From Narthecium ossifragum (lineage: Eukaryota; Streptophyta; Magnoliopsida; Dioscoreales; Nartheciaceae): DNA of 64,000 nucleotides. Each line of letters begins with the position of its first letter. Positions within the stretch are counted from its first letter, which is position 1. This document shows, piece after piece, positions 1 to 11,214 of this stretch. The stretch is from contig OY986971.1 in the NCBI GenBank assembly GCA_963920575.1, positions 18,466,492-18,530,491 of the forward strand, written 5' to 3'. The translations under genes and the position numbers were made by a program. Under the pieces are notes generated by a model. The model was not told the origin of the DNA. It searched no databases and saw only the letters and a program-made list of their open reading frames with translations.

Positions 1-520
1 CGCCGGCGGTAAAGGGAAGAAACAGAGCACCGCGGGAAAGAGAGAAGGAAGGAAGAAGAAGAGAAGGAGAAGGAGGAAGAGGAGGGGAAGAAAAGAGGGG
101 AAAGGGGGAGGGGAAAGCCGGGAAAGAGGGGGAAAAGCTGGGGGAGGGGGGGAGAAGTTTCTTCTCTCTGACAGGGGAGAGCGACGGCCGACGGCCGTCC
201 TCGTGAAAGAGAAAGAAAACACCGACTCGAGCATGATCGATCTCCAAGGCATGTGAGATCGATCTCCTTTGCAATCCAGATCGATCTCCCTAGCCATCCA
301 GATCGATCTCCTTTACTCAGAAAGGCAAACTTGGGCTAAAACATAAGCCCAAGCTCAGATCTTTCGATCTCGGGTTCACCTAGCCATTCTAAACAAACAT
401 GAACACAGACAAGGCCAGTGTGTGCACACGCGGGTGTGAAACAAACCAACAAGGCGTAATTTACCAAATTTCCCTTGCGGTCTACAACGAGCCACAGGGG
501 TAGAGGGACAGGTCCTCACA
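1..520 (-). mobile_element. L-family LTR, partial
   Basis: The segment ends at 520 with the family terminus GGTCCTCACA, the reverse complement of the L-family start TGTGAGGACC. Read on the minus strand it has the conserved block near the start (AATTTGGTAAATT, then a GTGTGCACAC palindrome at 418-427), a GATCGATC cluster at 228-315, and a purine-rich tract at 30-155. The same order is seen in the copy at 5381-7870. The other end lies outside the window. Confidence 0.75.
228..315. repeat. GATCGATC motif cluster in L-family LTR
   Basis: Four copies of the 8-base palindrome GATCGATC, most inside AGATCGATCTCC, occur in under 90 bases with non-repetitive spacers. The spacing is irregular, so this is a motif cluster and not a simple tandem array. 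Confidence 0.8.
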
Positions 521-535
521 AGAGGAGTGAAGATC

Positions 536-940
536 TGAGGACCCGTGCCTCCAACTCGGTCCGACAGCGTTAGGTCAAGGGTCTGGTTTTGTGATTTGGC
601 TTGGTTGGCCTTGTTCGCGATCGGGTTGATCGTTGCGACCCCAAGGGTAATTTGGTAAATTACACCTTGGTGATCGGTTTCACACCCGCGTAGTGCACAC
701 ACTGCATTGAATTGATGTATGTGATTGATGAGATCCTTATACGCGCTCTTGATCGAAAGGTTAGAGCTCGATCGGGAAAGATCAAAACAGACAGCTCAGA
801 TCAAACATAACTTTAGTATAAATACCCTTTTCTTCTACCCCGATCATGATCGTGCCAGCCTCTCCCTTCTCCGGAGCTTCTTCGCCACCACCGCCGGCCA
901 CGCCTCAGACCGGATGGGTTTTATGGGTCGGGGTGTGACA
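536..940 (+). mobile_element. 5' LTR of a short-LTR gypsy element (element C)
   Basis: It begins near TGAGGACCCG and ends in GGTCGGGGTGTGACA, followed three bases later by a tRNA-iMet primer binding site. A TATA box (TATAAATA, 817-824) lies inside. A related segment recurs at about 2570-2693, read as the start of the 3' LTR. The ends resemble those of Tekay/Del-type Ty3/gypsy LTRs, which is family knowledge and not proven here. Confidence 0.65.
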
Positions 941-943
941 ACT

Positions 944-955
944 TGGTATCAGAGC
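944..955 (+). other. Primer binding site, tRNA-iMet type
   Basis: TGGTATCAGAGC follows the LTR end TGTGACA, as in many plant LTR retrotransposons primed by initiator methionine tRNA. Confidence 0.85.
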
Positions 956-2569
956 AGGTTGTAGGTCTCAGCGATAGAATTAGACTTGCGGTTAAGATTT
1001 TGAGTGTGGGTTGGGATTGTTCTAGGATTATAACATCTTTGCTTGATTGTTTGAGCTCGTGTGTGATGTGTTTTTGCTTTATTGATTGTTATTTTGTTTT
1101 GTTGCTTTTTGGTTGTGGCATGACGTCTCGGGGGGAGATTTGCATGCACGCCGATGTCGTCCGTTCCCTCGCCTGATAGTGAGTCTCCCCCGTGCTGGAG
1201 ATGAGCGAGTAGGGAGCCTGACGTGTCGTATTTGTACTCTTGAAATCTCGAGAGGTGAACCGGTTGAGGTTCAGAGGTGGTGTTGGAAATCCTTTGACAG
1301 TAGAGGACTGGTTGAATGAGGTGTTTTGAATCCTTGATGCCTTGGACATCATCAAGGAGTGTCGCTCCCTTGGAAGTTGTTGGTTTTCTTGCTTCATTTG
1401 AGGTGATGCGTAGTGGCGCTTGTCGAGGCCACTAGGGACACTGTTGGTTGTGTTCTGAGAACAGTTTCGCGTACTGTTCTCTGACACCTACCCTTGGAGG
1501 ATAGTGTGGTTGGGAATACCCTCCTCTGATTCTGGTAGTATGCGGGTTGGTTGGATCACCTGTCTCGTCTCAGTGTGCTAGAGAGCAGTGGAGGACGCCT
1601 TTTTCTGTGCTCTGACTACTGAGAAGGGCGACTGTGAAGGTTGACACCGAACTATTGGTCGGTGGTCGTGGTGAGTTTAGGGGCAGTTGTTTTGGGTTCC
1701 GGGGAACAACTGGGTGGCCGTTGGTAGAGTTCAGTCAGATGTTTCAGGAGTAGCGTCATGCCGGTTCTTGTGAGAGGTAGCCTGGGCCACAAGATTAAGA
1801 GGGAACCCATAGAGTGCTTGAGTGCTAGCCTCCGGGAGCCGTTCCGCTGACGGTAATGGTTGCGAGGGGCGTTGGGCGCTTACTGCAGAGCAGTTGGAAG
1901 TGATGCACGATGTGGGCTTGAGCAGTGGGTTGATGCCTCAGTTGGGGCAGGTACCTGGGGCAAACGTGGGAATTCAGATTCCAGGTAGAGGCTTGCTGGA
2001 GACATTGCGGAGACCGGTCTGGCCAGCAGTTCATGCACTCCGGAGGAGAGGGTAGCTTCAACAGCAGCCGGTTTCAAAGCCACCAGCTTCGACTTTCAGC
2101 TTCAACCTTTAGCTTTTGGAGCTTCTCGCAGCTTGTGTTTTCCTTGTGGCTTTTAGAGTAGCCACCGATTGGGACAAGAGTTTGAGTTGGTAGCTGTTGT
2201 TAGTACGTTCGCTAGAGGTACGTGACCTCTAGGTCTCCGTCGCTCACGTGTGGTGCACGTTGGGGGTTCGACGGCTTTCTCGGTTTCGTCGGTTGGCCAC
2301 GCATCGAGTTGTGTTTCCTTGGCCGTGGGAGGGTGTCATGGGTACACTTGACCGGGTTGTTTCACACTCGTTGAAGGTCGCGGGTTGGCGCGCCTTCTGG
2401 TTGTTGAGAGCTGGGGCATGTTCAGCAGTTTATGGTGAACCCCTTCTCCTATTTTGTGTGGGTGTTGGTGTCGTTTGCTGCGTGGTTGCTCTGGTTGTGA
2501 AGTTGCTAACCCCTCTTTGTCTTGTGCAGGTGCGCTTGTTTTCGTTTTGTTGGTTTCTGCCATACTCTT
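956..2569 (+). mobile_element. Internal region of element C, no recognisable domains
   Basis: This 1.6-kb interior lies between the primer binding site and the 3' LTR remnant. No gag, protease, RT or integrase motif is visible in any frame; reading frames are short and broken. It is either a non-autonomous (LARD-like) interior or a very decayed gag region. Confidence 0.55.
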
Positions 2570-2693
2570 ATCAAAAAAACTCCTTGGTTCGATCACGTTA
2601 GGTCGATAGTTTGGTTTTGTGGTTGGCTTGATTGGCCTTGGTTCATGATCGGGTTTATCGCTGCGACCCCAAGGGCAATTTGGTAAATTGTGT
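2570..2693 (+). mobile_element. 3' LTR remnant of element C, interrupted by an insertion
   Basis: The stretch parallels about 557-660 of the 5' LTR (GTTAGGTC, GGTTTTGTG, GACCCCAAGGG). It stops at 2693, where another L-family LTR begins. The continuation is at 7972-8019 (TTGGTGGTCGGTTTCACGCC), matching 662-690 of the 5' LTR. Confidence 0.65.
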
Positions 2694-3695
2694 TGTGAGG
2701 ACCTGTCCCTCTACTCCTGGGTCGACCACTTGGGTCGGGTCCATGGCTCGTTGTGGACCGTAAGGGCAATTTGGTAAATTGTGCATTGTCGGTTTGTTTC
2801 ACACACATGTGGTGCACATACAGCCCCTTCTGTTTGATTTATGTGTTTGCTAGAATTGTAGGCGGGCTTGGGATCGAAAGATCCAAGATCGGAAGCGCAG
2901 AAACCTGTTTTTAGGACAGTTGACGGCCCCTGTGCAATCGATCGCTCCTTAGAGCGACCGATCTGACCTGTGGCGGTTGTCGGTGCGGTTGATGTGTCCG
3001 AATAAGGACGCGAACCGACTTAACCCAGCCCAGTCCGACCGATCAGTCTTGGGACCGATCGGTCAGACTCGAGGCTATAAGTAGCCCGAGACCTCCTTTG
3101 TTTTTCTGATTTTTTCTTCTTCCTTCTTCCCTTCCGTTCTCCCTCCTCCAGCCATCTTGCTGAGTGCTTGAGGGCTTGTTGGATTCGTGACAGCGTGAGG
3201 AAGATCTGTGGCTTGGTTTGAAGCCAGTTTGGTGCTCCAATAGCGGGGATTCAGCCGAGGTTTGCTTAGCTCTGTAGGTTTCTTCCTACTTGGGTTTAAT
3301 AGGGGTTTTCTATTAATCTAGTCGGTAGATCTAGGTGTTCTTGGTGTTGTTGTGTGCATCATGGTTAGCTTAATTCCTGTTTTGAGTTTCATATAATTTG
3401 ATTAAGATTTTAGTAGGATTTTAGCATGTTTAAACTCGGATTTTCCGGTTTCTCTGTTCTTGAAGAACAGCCGGTTTATGGCATGTTTTTGGGTCTGTAT
3501 GTGCATGATCTTGATTTAGGATGAACATGAGAGTTGGTAATTTTTGGATTTACTCTCAGTTGCAATCAGTTTCATAATTTTCTGATTTTCTTATGAATTA
3601 TTATGAGTTTCCTATGGATGGGCTGCGTTACAGCAATTAAAGGTAATTAATGAAGTTAATGATTTTGATTAGTGTTTTCCCGGTAATCGAGCCGT

Positions 3696-4261
3696 TAGGG
3701 ATGGCAAAATTGACCGCCCCGCTGGATAACCGACCCGATCCGCACCGATGGGGACGGGTATGGTATAGATTTTTTACCCGTGGATACGGGTATGGTTTAC
3801 AAATTTAAAATCCGCGCGGGTACGGGGCGGATTATGGTATTGGGTAATATCCGCCCTGCTATCCGCCCTGCTATCCGCCCCGCCCCGCCCCGCCACTAAA
3901 TGTTGGTTTGGTGGATTTTAAAGAGTCTATTTTTGTAATAATACTCTAATAAAGACTAATTGTTGATGAGTGTTTGTGGATCTAGATTTTAGAGACCGAA
4001 TGTTGATGATAGTTTGGTGGATTTAGATTTAGATTTTAGAGGCTTAATGCTAATTGAATGGTTTTTTTAGGTTTTGCGGATAACCGCGGATTGCGGATAA
4101 CCACGGATTGCTGGTAATATCCGCGTACCCGCGGGGATGGTTATGGTCCGCGATCCCCATTATCCGCGCGGGGAATGGGCGGTTATGGTATGGGCGGAGG
4201 AGTGCAGGGACGGGTATGGTATTTCCAATATCCGCCCTGATCCGCCCCGTTGCCATCACTA
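3696..4261. mobile_element. hAT-type MITE, 566 bp
   Basis: The terminal inverted repeats TAGGGATGGCAA and TTGCCATCACTA match at 11 of 12 positions. Exact 8-base target duplications CGAGCCGT flank it (3688-3695 and 4262-4269), the length expected for hAT transposition. The inside is rich in CCGCCCCGCCCCG, GGGTACGGG and GCGGATAACCGC blocks and has no ORF of note. The related LTR B lacks the insertion at its matching site (about 6700-6730). Confidence 0.9.
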
Positions 4262-5380
4262 CGAGCCGTCGGATGTTTCCCAGTTTTGGATATGTTGATT
4301 CCAGTATGTTTTCCAACGTTTATCTAAGTTGGATCTCGAATCCGATGTCGTTTGGACGTCGGATCGACGAGGTCGCTTAGCCTCTAATTAGAGGATCTTG
4401 ATGATTAAATAATATTATTTGTGTTCATCTGAGTTTTCGGGGTTGCTTCCCGTTGCAGGGGTTCGCGGTTGACGGTCATGGGACCGTCGTAATGCCAGGA
4501 TCCACTGCGGATTGGCTGGCAGCGCTCGGTGGTATCGTCGCAGCAATCCAGTTGGACTTGTTTATTATTTTATCATAATATTGCATGCTTACTTCTTACC
4601 TGCGCATGATCATAGCATGCATTTTTTATTGTGCATTAGATGCATAAGGATAGGGCGTGGACGATGGGTTGATCGCCGATCCGAGGCTTTCGGGTAGCTC
4701 GGATTTAGCTTTAGGACCGTGGCGGGTAGCATGGTCCAGGTTGGATGGTAGTATTCTGTCAATCTTGATGATATGCTTAGATGACTTGAAAACATGTTAA
4801 TCGATGATTTAGAGGCTGTGTCAGCCTCGAGCCAGGTGTTGAGGATGCAGCCAGTGTCATTGTTTCATTCTTGGGCAGAGGGTGTGTCTGCCCGGTAGAG
4901 ACTTGTCATGCCCAACAGTGTCTTCTTCCTACTGTACTAGGTGTTTCTAGGATGGGCTCAGTTCGTTAGGGTGACCATGGTTGGATACCTAGAGACACTG
5001 GTGGGGTTATTGGACCCCATAGCACACCTAGGCCTAGCTTGGGGGCGACACTGTTGTGTTCCCTCCTTTCTGTGTGTCGTAGTGTCGAACCCTACTGAGC
5101 TGAGTGCTCACTCCTAATCGGGCTGCGTTTTGTAGGTGCATGCGTTAGCTCTTCTTCAGTGGCCTCTACCGGGTAGGTGTTTGGTGGCGCAACAACGTCT
5201 GGCCATGCTTGAGGAGCGGTGATCGTCATCTACACCCCTTTTATTTAGATAGTCTCCTACGGGAGTGTGATGTATATGAATGTACCCTTTGAGGTTTTGA
5301 AATCTTTTATATTATATCTTTTGAGGTTGTTGATTATTGTTAATTACGGGTACTTGTGAATTGTTTAGGGAAACCATTAA

Positions 5381-7870
5381 TGTCGCGCCCCGACCCGCGA
5401 AAGCCCAACCGGGCCGGGCGACGCGAACCGGAACCTAATAAAACGCGGAAGAAAAGCTGGCGAGGGTTCCCTCTAACCTATTAGTCTCCCTAACAATTCA
5501 CCAAAAACACCCTCAATTAAAAGACATTAATTTAACAACATCGAACCACAGATTTCAAACCCAAGTGAATTTAATATACATATCCTCGGAGAGGGGAAGA
5601 TTCAAATACAACATTACTCCCGTAGGAGACTAACTAACAAAAAGTATAAAAGCAGTAAAGATCACCACCTCTCAAAGTCCACCAGGCGCCGCCGCACCGC
5701 CGACCAACTGCCCGGTAAGGGCCACAGAAGAAGAACTGACGCCTGCACCTGCAAAACGTAGCCCGGGTAGGTGTGAGCACTAAGCTAAGTAGGGATCTAC
5801 ACTACGCCACACAGAAGGAAGAGGGAAACACAAAAGTGTCGCCTTCAAGCTAGACTCGAGTGTGCTACAAGGGTCCCATAACCCCCCACCGGTGTCTCTA
5901 GGCATATCCAACCATGGTCACCCCAACGGACTGGGCCCATCCTGGATACACCTAGTGTCGCAGGGTGCCAGCTGCGGTCACCCAACACAGGCTGGGCCCA
6001 CACTGATCCCCTACTGGCAGGAACAGACACTGCCTGGGCCGGACTAACCCTCCCTGCCCCCCAAAGAACAAGACCCGCCACCGGTGGCACCCTCAACACC
6101 TTACTTGAGGCCGACACGACCTCTAATCATCATCAAGCAACAGGTGTGCCAGTCCTCTAGGCCTATCATCAAGTTTGACTTGACACTACAATTCAAACCG
6201 GGTCCAAACTACCCAACCCCGGTCCTAGGGCTAAGTCCGAGCTTCCAGTCTCGGGATGGCGACCCACAGATCACCCACGCCCTAACCAATGTAACTAATG
6301 CACAACAGGGAAATGCATGCTATGAACATACACAGATAAGAAGTAAAGCATGCAACAATATGACAAACTTCATATAAGTCAACCGGATCGCTGCAGTGGT
6401 ACTATCAACCGCTGCCAACCGATACGCAGCGGGTCCCGGCATTACGACGGTACCACGACCGTCAACCGCGAACTCCTGCAACGGGAAGCAATCCCGAAAA
6501 CCGCTGATGAACAGTAAACAATATAATATTATATTCTGAAATATAATATTATATTCAAAACACCCAAAACCTCTACTTAAGGGCTAATTGATCCCGTCGA
6601 TCCGATGTCCAAATCACGTCGGATTCAAGATCCAACTTAGCTATCAGTAGGTGTATATACCATGATCAACATATCCAAAATTCATAATCATCCAATGGTT
6701 GGATTAACGGGAAACCACCAATCAAAACCGCTATTCAAACTAACTTACCAATTAATTGGTGCAACGCAGCCCTCCAATAAACAATTCATAACAAATCATA
6801 GCAAAATCGAAAAATTATGAAATCAGTTGGGTTAGAGAGTAGATTCAAAGATCTACAACTCTTATGCTCATCACAACCCAAGATCATGTACGTACCGGCC
6901 GGAAAACTCGCAGCAAGCCGGCTGTTCTTCAAGAACAGCAGAAACCGGAAAATCCGAGCTTAATCATGCATAAATCCTACTAAAAACTCAACCAAAGATC
7001 ATGAAACTCATATCAGAAATTCTACTAGGCATGAGGAAACCAACAAGACAAAGATCAACAAGATCCAATGGCTAGATCTAAAGAAACCCATTAAAGAACA
7101 CAGTAGGTAGAAGAACCTACCGAAGAACGCTTTCCTCGGCTGATTCCCCGCGAGTTGATCACCAACAAGGTTCCAAACCACTTCAGGGATCTTCCTCTCA
7201 TTACCACGAATCCAACGAGCCTTAGAACACCCAAAATGATGGCCGGAGGAGGGAGAAAGGAGGAGAGGAAGAGGGCTGCCGGAAAAACAGGGGAAAAGAA
7301 CCGTCGGGAGAGAAGAAAGAAGAAAGAAGAAGAAGAAGGAAGGAGGGGAAGGAGAAAAGGAGGAAAAGGGGGAGGGGACAGCCGGGAAAGAGGGGAAAAA
7401 GGCGAAGGAGGGGAGGGAAAGTCCTCCCCTTCTGACAGGAGAGAGCGACGGCTAACGGCGGCCGTTGTCGCGAAGCAGAAAAGCCACCGACGCGAGTCCG
7501 ATCGATCGCTCCAAGGAGCGATCGATCGCTCGCGCCCCGGATCGATCCAAACACCAAGTCGGATCGATCCCACACCAAGTCGGATCGATCCGAGCGGGTC
7601 AAAACCCACCGACTAGCTCACGAGTCCGATTGATCGCTCCAAGGAGAGATCGATCGCTCAAGGGTCGTCAACTGCCCCAAAGGCAAGCTTTCGCACGCCC
7701 GAGCTGGGATCTTCCGATTTCGGGTCCACCTAGCCATTCTAAACAAGCACTAACACAAACAAGGCCAGTGTGTGCACACACGGGTGTGAAACAAACCAAC
7801 AAGGCGCAATTTACCAAATTGCTCTTGTGGTCTACAACGAGCCACAGGGGTAGAGGGACAGGTCCTCACA
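5381..7870 (-). mobile_element. L-family solo LTR B, nested in LTR A
   Basis: The element runs from TGTCGCGCCCC to GGTCCTCACA and is flanked by exact 5-base duplications ATTAA (5376-5380 and 7871-7875). LTR A resumes directly after the duplication (7876-7971). B lies in the opposite orientation to A and is homologous along most of its length, including the reverse complement of the AAAACCGGAAAATCCGAG region. It has no primer binding site or internal coding region. A purine-rich tract occupies 7240-7440. Confidence 0.88.
7497..7660. repeat. GATCGATC motif cluster in LTR B
   Basis: Repeated GATCGATC, often in the form GGATCGATCC or GATCGATCGCTCC, with spacers of 10-30 bases. It is homologous in position to the clusters in the other L-family LTRs. 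Confidence 0.85.
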
Positions 7871-8019
7871 ATTAAGCTAGATAGAAGCCTCGCCAAATTT
7901 ATTTCGCATTTAGTTAGCTTCTGGTTCGCATCGCCCGGCCCAGTTGGGCCTTCACGGGTTGGGGCGTGACTTGCGCCTTGGTGGTCGGTTTCACGCCCGC
8001 CTTGGCAATTTGGTAAATT

Positions 8020-9118
8020 TGAGCAAAAACATTTCTCTTGGCAGCTTCGAAAGAGGATGATTCCTCCATTAAACGAATGCCTTCCTCCCAACCTCGACGA
8101 GCCCGGAATGCATCATCTGTGTAGAATACCTTCTCCCACACCGCTCGAGACAGTCAGCAATCAAAGAACAAGTGTTGTATCGATTCCGGGGCCTTCCTAC
8201 ACCTTGGGTAGTTAGCATATGTCCCTACGCCGCACCGCTGCAACACCTCTAGCGTAGGGATGTTACCATGTCCAACCTTCCAAAGAAAAGAGCGAACCCG
8301 TGGTCCATAAGGCCCTCCCCAAAGGCTCCACCATCTTATTTGTTGTGAAGCTTGTTCTCTACTGTCCCCATAGAGGTTTAGATATGATGATTTAGATGAA
8401 ATACATCCTCTAGTTTCAAACAGCAATATGCAGGTATCCCCGATAGAGTCCTCAGCGATTGGTACCTCTATAATTTTATCCACAATTACTGATGGGAACA
8501 GAAACCCCAACTTCTTCTGTCGCCAACCTCCAGGCATGGAGATAAGAGAACCGACCCTCATCTGGGACCCCACAATCTCCATGTTGATCATAGTAGGCTT
8601 CCATGCAATAGGGATGTCAAAGGCCCAAGCATCATTCAACACGTTCACTTTAGTAGATATACATGGAGACCATCTGATGCCCCTACGTAGCTCATCCAAG
8701 GACCTACAAACACTGCATTAGGCAGCCGAAGTCCCTGCCCGCACTGACCTCGACGGACGAACGCCCCGCTGATGATACTTCCCCATAACTACTCTCTTCA
8801 ATAAAGAGTCCCAGGGAGGGCATAGTCTTGTCGTCCTCTGCATCCGGAGCGCCGTCTGCCATACTGTCAGGTTTCGAAGACCCAACCGCCATCTTCCTTC
8901 TATCGACATGCTACATCCCATCTCACTACCGGCGTACCTAATCATTTGCCATCCCAAAGGAAAGCACGACCCATACGTTCAATTTTGGCTAGGACTCCTT
9001 TCGGAACATGTGTTGCCATCATCGTGTACACGGGTATGGCATGCAACACATGATGAAGAAGAACAATCTTTCCTGAGAATGAGAGCCTAGCACCACTCCA
9101 CCCTGCGATGTTGGGATA
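8020..9118 (-). pseudogene. LINE reverse transcriptase C-terminal fragment
   Basis: Read on the minus strand from about 9118, the sequence gives the end of a plant LINE polyprotein. First comes a thumb-region motif (GWSGARLSFSGKIVLLHHVL), then a segment with AIPVYTMMATHVPKGVL and FLWDG, then the C-terminal zinc-binding domain seen after RT in plant LINEs (zf-RVT type; W-x-WGGPYGP-x-VRSFLWKV and HLFFDC near 8160-8360). The frame shifts near 8700-8960 and there is a TGA after HLFFDC. No upstream RT catalytic domain or downstream tail is present. It is cut at 8020 against LTR sequence of element C. Confidence 0.8.
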
Positions 9119-9203
9119 CCTGAGTTGGGTGCTTCATTTGGAGTATGATATTTAGCTTGTGAGTTCCTAGCAGTAGCCTAAGCTTGATTTTTCAATTATA
9201 AAA

Positions 9204-9581
9204 GGGTTACTTACAAATGTATTCCTAAGAACCTCCGTATATCGACTAAAATTATCCCCCGCTACCCTAAACAATTTACAAACTTGTCCTTCCGTCACCT
9301 ACCATCGGTTTAAACATGAAAATAACATAAATATCCTTAAAGTATTTTATTCACGTATAACACTCCTGCAAGCAACAAGGGTATAATAGTCTTTTTACCC
9401 ATCGACGTTAGTTCTAAACGACACCATAGAGATTATTCCCAGAATATCGGATGGAAGTTGACTTTGTGGATTTTTTTTAGATTGTTTAGAGTAGTGCAGG
9501 ATAAATTTGCAAATAGTTGGATTTGAAGGTGATTTATGTAAATCCGAAGGTTTTCATGTGAGATATATTTGTTATTAACCC
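9204..9581. mobile_element. Small MITE with long imperfect inverted repeats
   Basis: The ends GGGTTACTTACAAATG and the complement of GGGTTAATAACAAATA pair, and the pairing continues inward with mismatches (CTACCCTAAACAATTTACAAA on the left against CTACTCTAAACAATCTAAAAA on the right). Flanks are A-rich, so the target duplication is unclear. A relative sharing CGGAAGTTGACTT lies at about 20899-21021. Confidence 0.6.
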
Positions 9582-9692
9582 AAAAAAACATTCCATGGCA
9601 AAAACTTAATCATAAGTTGTGAGAGGATATCATGTTGGAAGATTTTGCGAATACATATATACTTGTTAGAGCTTTGAGTAGTTTAGTAATTT

Positions 9693-9695
<3 letters not shown>

Positions 9696-9771
<76 letters not shown>
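9696..9771. repeat. (TA)n microsatellite
   Basis: About 37 uninterrupted TA units. Nothing else is recognised between 9582 and 9988. Confidence 0.97.
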
Positions 9772-9773
<2 letters not shown>

Positions 9774-9988
9774 ACACATATACAAATCGTATCTTCGCTA
9801 TTTTTAAGAATTGTCTGTGTGATTAATGTTATACCGAATTGAACCGAATTTTCTAAGCACAATGGCTGAATTTCTGTTTTCTTTTTCCTAAATAGGACTT
9901 GATAGTTGTTAATTCACCGCCAAAAGGTAGAAAACTCTCTTAAGTAAAAATTTTCACTGCTCATGGAATTTTTTGAGCTTTCGGATCA

Positions 9989-10158
9989 TTTTTTTTTAAT
10001 GAGTTAAATCCGAAGGTTATATAGCCCCCTAGGCTATTACAATGTCAAGAACATGGGCCAAGGACACCAGTCGGATCTCCCTGATCCTAGAAGAGATCCG
10101 ATTGATTCCTTTTAACATGTCTTTGCAACTTGATCAGCCAAGCAATTGGCTGTCCTGG
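9989..10158 (-). pseudogene. LINE 3'-end remnant with poly(A)
   Basis: On the minus strand, just inside 10158, the sequence encodes NTRTANCLADQVAK, typical of the RNase H-like end of plant LINE ORF2. Stop codons follow, then a 3' stretch ending in a run of about nine A (T-run at 9989-9997). The fragment is cut at 10159 by an LTR. It is a different copy from the LINE at 8020-9118, which lies downstream of it on the same strand. Confidence 0.55.
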
Positions 10159-10698
10159 TGTTAGCCATAAAAATAACCATTTGGACGATTGGCAAGATGA
10201 TTGGTAATTTCATAAATAAGACGAAATTGACATCAAATCGTCCATATCTTTGGCTTTGACATAGTTAGAGTATTTTGACCATAACTTTTACATCAAGTAT
10301 CGAAATTGGTCGATTCTTGAACAATTGGACAAAGGAACCAGTCCTTCATTTCTAGGAGTAGTGCTACACTAATTTCTTCCATAGGAGTAGAATTATCATA
10401 ATTTTCTAGGAGTAGTGCTACCATAATTCCATTCATAGGAGTAGATCTACCTAAAATAGAAGTAATTATAACATAGCCTATCATCCATTCTCAATCTTCC
10501 ATTATTTTATCTGTCACTCACCATTTTCCATGTCACTGCTCATAAACCATTTCTATCAACTCCTTTGTTCACTTCAACACCTCTGATTCGATCATTCGAA
10601 GGAGTTGAATTAAACTACAATCTCTTGATTTTTCAATGTGGAAATAGATTTTGACTTTGACTACAGTCCCGATCAACGGTCGAATTTCTGTTCTAACA
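10159..10698 (+). mobile_element. 5' LTR of a Tat-like element (truncated copy)
   Basis: The segment begins TGTTAGCC and ends TTCTAACA, followed by TTTTTTGGCACGCCCGGTGGGAC. This is the same LTR end and post-LTR sequence as the Tat element at 26920-28131 (TTTTTTGACACACCCGGTGGGACC). Inside, at 10340-10450, the block TAGGAGTAG recurs four times. It is 540 bp against 1212 bp for the other copy. Confidence 0.7.
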
Positions 10699-11014
10699 TT
10701 TTTTGGCACGCCCGGTGGGACAGTGTGTTGAAGCTATACAAAGAAGAAGGGACAAAATGAGAGACATCACTCTCAGAATGGCTATTTTCAGTGACTATAC
10801 AGATGATCTAATTGATCAGAAAAGGCCAAAGCTTTACGTAGTGATGGACGATTCGAACAAACTAAAACGTCCTAGTATATTTAGAAGGCTCATTTATAAC
10901 AGAGGAAAGAGCCTGGACAAAATTTTGGTTTGTAAGTATGTTGGTCGATCAACATGCAAAAAATTTGGCCGACCAAATTTGGAAAAATGGGCGATGGAAA
11001 CACCCATGCCGTCG
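10699..11014 (+). mobile_element. Interior of the truncated Tat-like element
   Basis: The PBS-like GGCACGCCCGGTGGGAC is followed by about 300 bases with an open frame of roughly 100 residues that I do not recognise. It runs into the assembly gap, so its 3' side cannot be read. Confidence 0.5.
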
Positions 11015-11214
11015 NNNNNNNNNNNNNNNNNNNNNNNNNNNNNNNNNNNNNNNNNNNNNNNNNNNNNNNNNNNNNNNNNNNNNNNNNNNNNNNNNNNNNN
11101 NNNNNNNNNNNNNNNNNNNNNNNNNNNNNNNNNNNNNNNNNNNNNNNNNNNNNNNNNNNNNNNNNNNNNNNNNNNNNNNNNNNNNNNNNNNNNNNNNNNN
11201 NNNNNNNNNNNNNN
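11015..11214. other. Assembly gap (200 N)
   Basis: Exactly 200 N bases, a conventional placeholder length. The true size is unknown. The gap hides the junction between the Tat-like fragment and the hAT transposase 3' end. Confidence 0.99.

Larger units (their letters stand above)
2694..7971 (+). mobile_element. L-family solo LTR A, split by a nested copy
   Basis: It starts TGTGAGGACCTGTCCC and ends GGGGCGTGACT (usual end GACA). The flanks TGTGT (2689-2693) and TGCGC (7972-7976) fit a 5-base target duplication that differs only by C-to-T changes. No primer binding site or coding interior is present, so it is read as a solo LTR. A TATA box (TATAAGTA, 3076-3083) follows a GATCGATC-type cluster (2934-3065). 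It carries a hAT MITE (3696-4261) and LTR B (5381-7870). Without them it is about 2.2 kb. Confidence 0.75.

Noticed and set aside
3043..3240. Basic minus-strand frame in LTR A
   Set aside because: Antisense to the pyrimidine-rich leader downstream of the LTR TATA box; it has no homology features.
7091..7875. Long frames (130-170 residues) in LTR B on both strands
   Set aside because: They are Arg/Glu/Gly- or Ser/Leu/Phe-rich translations of a purine-rich tract and of GATCGATC repeats (DRS, IDPT patterns).
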